Shown here: one piece after another, positions 49,225 through 60,400 of the stretch
How positions within the stretch are numbered: the stretch's first letter is position 1
Layout of the letters: each line of letters opens with the position of its first letter
Assembly: GCA_946811695.1 (NCBI GenBank)
Contig: OX328123.1
Location: 16,564,713-16,628,712 of the forward strand
DNA length: 64,000 nucleotides
Direction: 5' to 3'
Origin: Gonocerus acuteangulatus
Taxonomy: Eukaryota; Arthropoda; Insecta; Hemiptera; Coreidae
Notes under the pieces: generated by a model
Database searches by the model: none
Told to the model about the DNA's origin: nothing
Seen by the model: only the letters and a program-made list of their open reading frames with translations
Program-made: the position numbers and the translations under genes

Positions 49225-52200
49225 TTCCATAGACATATTATTTTGTCTTTAATAATAATTATATATGTATAAGGGTGTCAATAAATAGTTAAATATTTTT
49301 TTTTTTTTTTAAACTTTATTGATAATTACAACAATATGCTATACATATTTCCAGTAATTTTGCTGGTTATGGAACAATAGCTTTGTGAGACATGATGTGG
49401 GAATATGTACAATTACACAACCCACTAGAATAATAAATTTTGAGCATTGCTGATGGCAAGTTATTATAACAAGTTGTCTCTAGGCCACCGCCGCTTCAGC
49501 CTTCTATGAGGATTTTGTGGTATGAGTTAAATATTTAAAATAAAGAATTGATATTGATGAAAATAAATGTTAATTATTTTAAAAGATTCAGTAAATAAAT
49601 CACTATAAAATAAGTAAAAATAAAAAATAAATTTGGTGAAAATTAATTATTTTTTCTATTTGTTTTAAATTTCAGACTATGATGTTTGAACAGATTTATA
49701 ATATTCTTTGAAAACTAGTCCGTGTATTGCTGTGACCGGGTTTTATATAAATTATTTTACTTGATAAAACTGATCAGATAATGTAAAAAGTAAGTAATTG
49801 TGTTAATAAAATATCAAATTGAAAAAGTATCATATTGCATAGCAAAAATTACTTACTTGTAAATATATCTCAAATAAATGTATAATTTAAAATCAAGAAA
49901 AATGATAGCCAAAACATAACATTTCTTTATTATTTTTTTGTTTGCATTGAAAATTAAAGTACATCTGGGAATAAACGTGAATACACAATTGTAAAGAAGC
50001 AGGAAAAACAGGTGTTAATTTAAAATGAAAATAATTTATTTAAGACAATAAAGTTATGAAACTGTTTGTTCAAACAACGAGTATAAAAACTTTCTTACAA
50101 TATAAAATATTTTTTTTATTCTATTAATTTTCTTCTAATTATATATCAGATTTTTTTTTTAAATACTGATGGTGATAACATTTTTTGTTGAAATTTAGAT
50201 TTATGATTAAATAATACCATTTAAGTACACTTTTGTCTGCATTGAAAACCATATTATGGTACAGACTGATTATCCATATTAGACGAGTTTTCAAAATAAA
50301 ATTATTATTTACTTTATTATTAAATTATTTGTTATATGTTAAGTAAGCAGTTGCATTGTTTTGTCCAGAATATGTTATATTAATTTTAGTATTCTCTCTG
50401 TTTCGTGCAGGATACAGTTATGTCGACGGCAACGGTCTTGTTCAAAGTGCTGCTTACGTCTCAGATCCTGTAAATGGCTTCCGAGTTGCTGCGACTAACC
50501 TTCCATCTGGACCAGCAGTACCAGCCGGAGGTGCAGTTCTTGCTGCAGTTCCAGAAGCAGTCGCTGCACCCATCGCTGCACCCGTTGCTGCACCAGTCGC
50601 TGGACCTGTTGTTGCTGTTCCACCATCCGCCATTCTCGCCACTCCAGGCTTCGTACCTTCCTCCATCGTCCCCGTAGGGCCAGCTATCGTCGGCCCTTCT
50701 GCAGGGGGAGTCTCCATCCTTGGCGCAGTAGCTGGAGAGTCTGAAGTCGTCGCTGCTGAAGTCAAGTCTGCCGAGTCTTCTCCCGTACCGGTGCCAGAAA
50801 CCACTGAAGCTCAAACTTCATCGCCAGTCCCTGAAGCTGCTCCAGTTTCCGAACCATCTGCCGAGGATAGTGCTGCAGTTGAAGCTGCACCTGCTCCAGT
50901 ACCAGTCAACCCCTACCTTCCAGTCCAGGAAACTCAAGAAGTTGTTGCTGCTAGGGCACAGCATCTCGCTGCTGTCCAAGAAGCTGAGGTAAACATAAAT
51001 ATTCCCATATCACTCACTATATATCACACTAAGAAGATCAGAGATAACTTACAAGTCTGGAAGTTTAATACTCGAATGGTCGCGTCATTGAAACTACCAT
51101 TGGTGGTCGCCTCGTATCTGAGAGATACGCCTGAGTTTCAGTCTCATTTACCGTAAATAACTTTATCTATTGTATTAAGAATGAACAAAAAGTGTTAAAT
51201 GAAGATTAATAAATAAAAAAATTAGTAAATTTACCAAGAAAAAGTTATTTATTTAAATATGTTGATGAAAAGGGGAAGGGTATTAATTAATAATACAATC
51301 CAAGGTGAGGAATAACCCTACAAAGTTCAACATATACTTTTATTATATAATAAATGTATATGTTGAACTTTGAAGGGTTATTCCTCACCTTGCATTGTAT
51401 TATATGTTATTTATTTATTATATGCAAACTCATATAGTTAAAATATGCACATAACAAGTAGGTAGAAAATATTAATAATATTTTGTAGTCAAATATAACT
51501 TCAAAAAACGTCATCTGTATCATCATCCACTTTACATCCATCTGGACAATATAATGTGCAATGATAGAGACATAAATATTGGCCGCACCCCTTGCATTTA
51601 TACTGGGTGAGCCTTGTAGTCTTGTTTGCCCAAAACATTTGGCGTCGCTTTCTAGTTTTGGTTCTCTCGGCTACAGTGCTATCTTTTTTACCCCTGCTTC
51701 TTCATCAATCGCAGCATCCATATTCATACTTGATATTATGTACGTTTATTTTGACGTTGTTTTTATTTTGTAGTATTTATGACACCAATTTGCTAAAAGT
51801 ACAAATATGGTCGCGTGGTATCTATGAGATACAAAATAGTTTTAGTGGATTGTTACTGCTTGGAGGAACATTAGGCCAGTACTGACCCATCAGCCACTAC
51901 CTGCTCTAGGAATAGTAAAGGATATAGCCAAAACCGCGCACTTGCGCCCCTTACACAGTCTGCGAAAGATGCTGTGTATCTGAGAGATCTCACGCAACCA
52001 TTGGAGTGTTAAAAGATGGGGAAAAAAATAATAATTCAAAGGCATTTCTTAAGTAAATTGATTAAATAAATTTAATAACAATACCTTCTAAGATAGGAAA
52101 AATATTTAGTCCAACTAACAAATTTCTTAATCTGCTTGAATGTTTTCTTCATTAGCACCCAACTTACACAGATTTTATATATTAAGCATTAGAATAAAGT

Positions 52201-54424
52201 TAAGTACCTACGAAGAAATATTCTTATTTTTAGAGAAAACGTCATACCTTGTATGAGAATGGGCGTAAATCCCTTGAAAGAAATCATAAAGTTTATTAGT
52301 GAAAACCAATATATTTTAAAGTAAAGGAACTGTTTTCCAGTATTTCTTCGAGCTTATCCAAACTCAATAACAGTAATTTTTTTTAGAAATTCCGATACAG
52401 CCATGACAATAAGAAACGGTGGTAGGGGCCCGTGAATCAAACATGGTTTTCAACTTGGATATTTTATTGTAGAAAACAGTAAGATTCTATTTTGCTTCAG
52501 ATACTATAGGCAATGTAAAAAAATTTATCCGATAGTGAGAAATAACTTCTAAACTTCTTGCAGTCGGCTTTAATAGAAAATAAAGAAAACCTTTTATACG
52601 AGAATAAAATATTTGTTTTATGAAGTCTTGGGAAGGCGCAATAAAAATTTAGCTGGGGAAGGAGCGTGACCAGTGCGACCAAACTACATTTTTGCGCCAT
52701 GATAGTTGAAATCGGTCGTTACCGTCGGGGGTTGGGAAACTATTTTTATGCTAGATTTATGTATTCCATCTTGCTCTGATCATTTTCCGCTTTAAAAAAC
52801 TAAATATTTAAAAATGAAACATTGGAGAACTAAAATAGTTTATAGTCGTACTCTTTGCAACCATTCATTTCTTGAAACGTAATAAAGTTAAATGAGCTAC
52901 GTGATGTGAGCTAGTGTCATCACCACCACACTTCTCCATTTGTGATACGTCACTCTTAAATTGAGCGATTAACATCACAGGACCTCGAGTTCCCTCGAGT
53001 TTATAGTCGTATTCTTTGCAACCATTCATTTCTTGAAACGTAATAAAGTTAAATGAGCAACGTGATGTGAGCTAGTGTCATCACCACCACACTTCTCCAT
53101 TTGTGATACGTCACTCTTAAATTGAGCGATTAACATCACAGGACCTCGAGTTCCCTCGAGTTTATAGTCGTACTCTTTGCAACCATTCATTTCTTGAAAC
53201 GTAATAAAGTTAAATGAGCTACGTGATGTGAGCTAGTGTCATCACCACCACACTTCTCCATTTGTGATACGTCACTCTTAAATTGAGCGATTAACATCAC
53301 AGGACCTCGAGTTCCCTCGAGTTTATAGTCGTACTCTTTGCAACCATTCATTTCTTGAAACGTAATAAAGTTAAATGAGCTACGTGATGTGAGCTAGTGT
53401 CATCACCACCACACTTCTCCATTTGTGATACGTCACTCTTAAATTGAGCGATTAACATCACAGGACCTCGAGTTCCCTCGAGTTTATAGTCGTACTCTTT
53501 GCAACCATTCATTTCTTGAAACGTAATAAAGTTAAATGAGCTACGTGATGTGAGCTAGTGTCATCACCACCACACTTCTCCATTTGTGATACGTCACTCT
53601 TAAATTGAGCGATTAACATCACAGGACCTCGAGTTCCCTCGAGTTTATAGTCGTACTCTTTGCAACCATTCATTTCTTGAAACGTAATAAAGTTAAATGA
53701 ACTACGTGATGTGAGCTAGTGTCATCACCACCACACTTCTCCATTTGTGATACGTCACTCTTAAATTGAGCGATTAACATCACAGGACCTCGAGTTCCCT
53801 CGAGTTTATAGTCGTACTCTTTGCAACCATTCATTTCTTGAAACGTAATAAAGTTAAATGAGCTACGTGATGTGACCTAGTGTCATCACCACCACACTTC
53901 TCCATTTGTGATACGTCACTCTTAAATTGAGCGATTAACATCACAGAACCTCGAGTTCCCTCGAGTGTTAATAAATGTGACTATAGAATTTGAAATATTT
54001 ATTGGAATCTTAAGAAATAAAACCCTAACTGTTGTAGGTGATTTAAAAATATTTAATTCCTAAACTAACCTAAAGCCAAGCTAATATTTATTTAAATTGG
54101 GCGAAAAGTTGAAATTATCATGATAATCAGTAGTGGATTTAGATATTCAGGGTGGTCCCGAAGGAAATCGCCATACTTGAGGGGTGTGTACTCCGACTAA
54201 AGTGTAGTTGATTGCCATCAAGGGAAAATTACTTGCATTATTTCTCTAGATATAGGCGTTTCCGTTTTAGCGCGGTTCCTCCCTCCCCCATAGGGAGGAA
54301 CCCCGCTTATAAGGTTGATACAATGAAACGATCCGGAAGTGCCGACTAGAAAATTTTGCGTTTCAGAACCCCTAGAAACCGAAAATAACGGTGGTTCAAA
54401 TTTGTATATATATATATATGTATA

Positions 54425-54463
<39 letters not shown>

Positions 54464-57400
54464 CTGTTCGCTCTCTAAATAGAAGACGAATGGTCCGATT
54501 TTGATGAAATTTGGTACAAAAATCTGTCGTCCAATTTGAAAGGTCAAGTTCGTTAACCAGCAAAATCCGCCCACTGGAAGATGGCGTTTGGGGCGAAATT
54601 CGCGCAGAAAAAATCGTAACGCTTACGTTTTTGAGTTCATAAGCTTGTAAGTACTCGTTTTATAGGCTTCTTGGGCTAGGAAAACGAATGAAACCATTTT
54701 CAAGGCGATAGCTTTAACCGTTGTTGAGAAAATTGGAAAAATAGTTTTTGAATACCGTTTTTGGTTTGGGTACTTAGAATAACGGGATTCAGTTGAAACA
54801 TTATCTGCATGTTCTACTTTCATTAAAACTAGTATGTTGAAAGTTATGTTACGTTTGGAGTTAAGGAAGGGTTAGAATAAAATATTTTATGAACAGACAT
54901 GAAAAGTTTTGGAAACTTCGTATACTTTCATTAATATCTCGAACACGGTTGGGAAATCGTGGTAAGTGGATTGAAACTATTTGAAAGCTTACTAAATTCT
55001 CTACAAAAATGATTCTAAAACTATTTTTGATTAGGTTATGTCAATCGGAGAAATAAGTGCTTAAAACTTCAAATATGTCTGTTTTGTTCTTATGAACGGG
55101 TTTTTGTCGTTCTTTTTGTCTCTTTCCCTTGGTTTTTTATTGCTTTTTATTTTTGTAATTTCTTATGTTGTATTTGTAAGGAAAATGTATGTGTGTGTAA
55201 AACAGGATAGGTAAAATGAGACCAATTTTCTGTTGTCAGAAATAATAAAAAGTTTTGGGAACTTCGTATAATTTCTTAATATCTCGAAAACGGTTGAAAA
55301 TCTTGGGAAGCGAAAGGTTACCATTCGAAAGCTTACTAAATGGTCTACAAGAATGGTTTTAAAGAAAGTTTTGAATAAGCGATGTCAATCGGAGAAATAA
55401 GTGCTTAAGACTTTTAAGTAATTGATTTCGCTTATTCGAACTTTTCTTTTTGTCTGTTTTATTCCTTGTTATTTTTAAATTGCTTATAGCCTATAATGTA
55501 TTTGACAATAAAACAGATTAAGTAAAATAAGAAGATCAATTTATTGTTAGAAATGTAGCGTTTAAAGAGAGAGATCCCAAGGCTTTCCAAATGCCTCTGA
55601 GCGGAGGCCTTTCTGCCCGACTTATGGGAGAGCTGACCCATACAGGTATGATTGTAAATCAACAAAGACCTTTCAAGACTGGTTTGTTTGAGATTTCATT
55701 TGGATAGCTGTTTCGCTATTGATCTAAACAAAGTAATAACTTTTTCTATTCTATGCCTTCATAAACACTAGAGATAAGAACGGAACCGCGCTAAGATGAC
55801 GCAGTTCCTGCGAATCGGACTTTTTGTTTTTTTGTCTAAACCAGGGGTCTCCAAACTTTCCAGCCTTAGGGCCATACTGATTACTCCAGTAGGTTCCGAG
55901 GGCCAAAACCATATTGGTACTACTTATTTGTGTGAGAAGACCTTCCAAAATGAAGTACACAAAAAATGTTTACAGATCTAAATTAACTGATGAGCATCTT
56001 AAATCTCTTTTAATAATTGGTACAAGTAAAATTAATCCACAACTACAAACTATTGTCAGTAGAAAATCTCAATTACATAAATCTCATTAGTATTTCATAT
56101 GTCATTATGCTTGTTATAAGTTATGTTTTTATTTAAAATGTATAAAATGTTAGTTGGATTCATTTCAATAATTTGTTAGTTATTATATACTGAAGTTAAA
56201 TTTTCTGCATATTATACATGTCTTTATTCATTACAATTTTGTGTTTCTTTATCCAACTTATCACAAAAACAATAACAATAAGCCTACAACAATGTATGAG
56301 TAGTTAGCCCATGACCATATCAATGTAGATGTCATATTAATAATTATTCAACATAAAATTAGAATACTTCAGTAAACTAAATTTAATTTGCTATAAAAAA
56401 TATGTTCTCTAAAAGTAGTTTTCAAGTATGCTAGCTCTCCGCGGGCCGGATGTGGCCCTCGGGCCGTAGTTTGGAGACCGCTGGTCTAAACGCTAGTTTG
56501 TGACTATTTTTGCGCTATTTGTTGTTCACGCCAAGGGAAAATTTAATTCTGATGAAATTTTTAAAATCTGTATTAAATTTGCTATAAGATCTCAGTTACT
56601 TTGTGGAAAAATTACTCAACCCAAATTCACAGCAACTACCAAAACAAATAACTTATCACGAAATAGAGGGTTTTCATTTTTAGTATTCCACGGACCACAC
56701 GAACATTATTTTGGTTACATAGATGGGAAACTCAGAAAAGTTTCGTTATTTCATGACCTTTCACAAGGTACAACCACATCTGAGATAATTAAATGACTGA
56801 TTTGGTAGCAAGTGTCAACGGTCAAACGTAAAGCCACCTGAGAAGTTTTTCAGTCCCCCCAAAAAATGGGCAAAAACTAGCGTTTAGACAAAAAACAACA
56901 ACACGGAAACGCCTGAATCTAGGGAAATAATGCAATTAAATAATGCAAGTTTCTCCTTGGTGGCATTCAACTACACTTTAGAGTACACACCCCTCAAGTA
57001 TGGAGATTTCCTTCGGGGCCACCCTGTATAGGTATATGTATATATATATAGAGCTATAGGGGTCATAGGTTCTTGTTAGTTCAATAAATAAAACATTTTA
57101 GAATACACGATTCCGTGACCTTTTTCATCAGTTAAGAAATAATTTAATCTAATTTGGACATAATTTAGACTTGTTGTTGTATTTTCCTAATGAAATGATG
57201 TTGGCCAAGGCTCGTGATGCAGCTACCGGAACCGAGGCATCTACTGGAGAACCAACTGAAACCCCAGAAACCCCCTTGCCTTCTGAAGCACCAAGCACGC
57301 CAGCCCCGGAAGCAGCACCAGAAACTCCAGCCGCTGAGCCAGCATTCATCCCTGCAGCCATTCCAGCAGTCCACATCGCCGGGCCTGTACCGCCAATAGC

Positions 57401-60400
57401 CGTAGCTTCACTAGGACAAGTAGCCGCAGTAGCCGCACCAGCAGTCGCACGAGTTGCGTCAGTAGCAGCACCATCGGTCGCTCCAGTTGCAATTCCTCCT
57501 CCAACGCTTGCCGTTGCTCCCGCTCCAGCGCTTGCTTTGTCTCCAGTTGCTGTAGCTCATCCAGTAGCTATTGCCGATGCTGCACAGTACCGTGTTCAGG
57601 ATGAACTAGGCCAGTATGCATTCGGTCATATTGGAGGGCCAAATGCCAGGGAAGAAGTTAAGACTGTTGATGGAATCACCAGGGGAGGTAAAGATTTATT
57701 TTATTTTATTATTAGGAATTTAATTATTAACAATAACTCTAATAACAATTATACACAATAAGCTTCTGTCAGAGTACCAATGTGGCTTCAGACCGAGTCA
57801 CTCGGCTATAGATCACATTGTTACTTTAGAAAACCAAGTATTGAACTCTTTTATTGATCAAGAATCTGTTTTAGCCGTCTCATTTGATATCGAAAAGGCT
57901 TATGATACAGTTTGGCGCAGAACTATTTTGTCTAAACTAAGCGAATGGAATATTCAAGGAAATTTTTTCAACTTTGTTTTAAATTTCCTTTCGAATAGAA
58001 CATTTCGCGTAAAAGTAGGAACGGCCCTTTCAAATATATTCTACCAAGAAAAAGGAGTGCCGGCATACACATCTGCCAAGCCCAGCACTCTTGAAATTCT
58101 AGACTCCTTACAAAATACAGGCCTACGCATTGCCACAGGTGCTTTTAGATCCAGCCCAGCCGTTAGCCTACATGCAGAATGTGGAGAGCTTCCATTGGAG
58201 TACAGGCGTATGCAGAATTGTCTGAAATATAGTTTAAAAACTAAATATTTAAATAGTGCGTGCGTTCCTCAATCAATCGATGAGGCCATATTACGCTAAT
58301 ATCAAATGCAGCCTTTTAGACAAAGCCCACTGTTGGTAAGATGTGCGACATATACTCAAGACACTGATCTATTAGGAGAACAGCTCCTAATGAAACCTCT
58401 AGGGACTTTTATACCGTGGACTATAAATAATTTAAAACTAGACCTGGGACTGACTAAATGCAAAAAATCTAACGCGATTTCTACACATACTTACAAACAC
58501 ATTTTTAAATCGTATCTCAGTAAGAATTAAGACACTTTCTCCATCTATACCGACGGATCCAAGACGACGGAAGGTGTAGGCGCAGCCGCTGTACTGGATA
58601 GAAATACTCGACAAATGAAACTATCGAACACTGCCAGCATCTATTCAGCGGAACTGCATGCCATATCCCTCGCTTTGGAGAATATACAGGACGTGAAACA
58701 AGATAAAATAGCAATCTCCACGGACTCAGTTAGCTCAATATACGGACTACGAGACATATACAATCCTAATCCAATAATTACTAATATACTTGAACGGATA
58801 CATCAGATGACTAAAGTAATAACTATATATTGGCTCCCAGGACACGAGGACTTAGGACAAAGCAGCAAAGCTGACGTACTTGCACGGACGACAACAAGAC
58901 AAAACAATCACTATATACACAATGATACACTACAAGATTTGCAAGATGAGGCCACAAGGTTAATTAAAGGAAACTGGTAGTACTCTTGGCATATGACGAC
59001 AGAGAACAAACTTAGAGAAATAAAACAAACAGTTGGTGAATGGCCTTCAAGCAAAAGAAACAATAGGAGAGAAGAAGTTGTACTTTGTCGCTTACGAATC
59101 GGCCATTCACGGCTGACACACTTACACCTCATGACGAGACAGGACAGACCGAAATGTGAACATTGTAACTCAACACTGACCATAAAACACCTACTGACAG
59201 AATGTATACTTAGACAGAACTATGACTTACCGTACAATATGACAGAACTACTAGGTGATAGGAGCCAATGTATAGGACAAATATTTAACTACCTCCAGAA
59301 GACTAACCTACTTGACAAATTATAAAATGACCTCTATGACTTAATTGGCAACAACACATCAACTTAGAAAAAAAATAAGAGAGAAAAGAGAAGATGTTAT
59401 GTATTCCATTAAAATAAAAATTATACTTACATTCACTACCAACATACGGCCAAATACTAAAACCTTATTGACAGACACACAGACCATTATTACAAAACCA
59501 ATACTAATACCATACGTTCTAGACAGTTTTAGATGAAAAAGAATTAACATTCTTGTATTATTTTATACATGTTCATGTAATATTTTTTAAAAGTTGAATC
59601 GCCTAGCCGCTACAACTTATTAAATAATAAATAAATAACAATTATACGTACATTGGACAATTGAGTCGATGAAAATATTAAGGGTGAACTCAACAAAAGG
59701 TAGTTTTCAGGAAATTGCGTTTGAATATTTTTTCCATAAGGGCGAACTCCACTAGAAATTCAAAACATTTTTTTGTTTTGGGATATCTCATTGTTTATTT
59801 ATTTATTTACATTAATTAACAAATTATATCATAACTAACCAGGAACTCACTTTCAAAGAAAATAGCATTTCATTTATATCATCATCCAGCGGACCGGTAA
59901 GGGAGTGTTGAGTTCGGCCTCCGTATCCACCTCCCTATGACAGTTTCCAGCCAGCTTGTTTTCATTCTCGCTGTATGTTGTGTATGTTGAGAGGGAAAGA
60001 AGGGCGAGCTCAACATGAAAAATTTACCTGTTGGTTCTCTGAAACCTCTAGTTTCGGATGGCGGGAAAAGAAAATTTGACCGGATGTTGAGTTCGCCCTT
60101 TGTAACCGTAACGCCTTAATTTTTAAAATTTTAACTTATAATTAAAGTACACCTGGGATCCATTAAATTTGACTCCAGGAGTCTAAGTAATGAACATAAA
60201 TTAATGATTAGAACTTAGAAAAAAAATAAGTTAAAAAAGCTAATTATACCATGGAGGTTAATGACAAATCGTTTCATGCTGACTTCCTGGAAAATTTTGT
60301 TCTAAAGAATAAATTTAAGGTTTCTAATTAATTCTAGTACCATTTATGGCTACATTAATGTTTGTTTTAGTCAACAATAAAGGAATCCTACGGTGATGCT

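Larger units (their letters stand above)
51069..52008 (-). mobile_element. piggyBac-like element, internally deleted
   Basis: Ends TACTCGAATGGTCGCGT (left) and, reversed, CACTCCAATGGTTGCGT (right) are inverted repeats flanked by TTAA on both sides (51065-51068 and 52009-52012), the hallmark target of piggyBac. Subterminal GTATCTGAGAGATAC motifs occur at both ends. Only the transposase C-terminus survives, on the minus strand. A small palindromic MITE (51292-51402) is inserted in it. It begins 80 bp after exon 3. Confidence 0.85.
54148..57026. mobile_element. Long-TIR transposon with nested insertions
   Basis: The left end CAGGGTGGTCCCGAAGG (54148) and right end CCTTCGGGGCCACCCTG (ending 57026) begin arms of about 170 bp that can be followed inward through GAGGGGTGTGTACTC, GGCGTTTCCG and GTCTAAACGCTAGTTT. 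TA follows the right end; the left flank is TT, a likely mutated TA target. Helentron-like copy B3 is inserted in the left arm, and a hAT MITE in the same arm further in. What remains of the interior (56500-56890) contains one short open frame of unknown nature. Confidence 0.75.

Noticed and set aside
50454..50814. Minus-strand frames of 116-117 codons opposite exon 3
   Set aside because: Shadows of the GC-rich repetitive Ala/Pro linker. The plus frame has the RR domain, splice sites and phase match.
57165..57376. Minus-strand Gly/Ala-rich frames opposite exon 4
   Set aside because: Antisense shadows of the Ala/Pro-rich coding exon.
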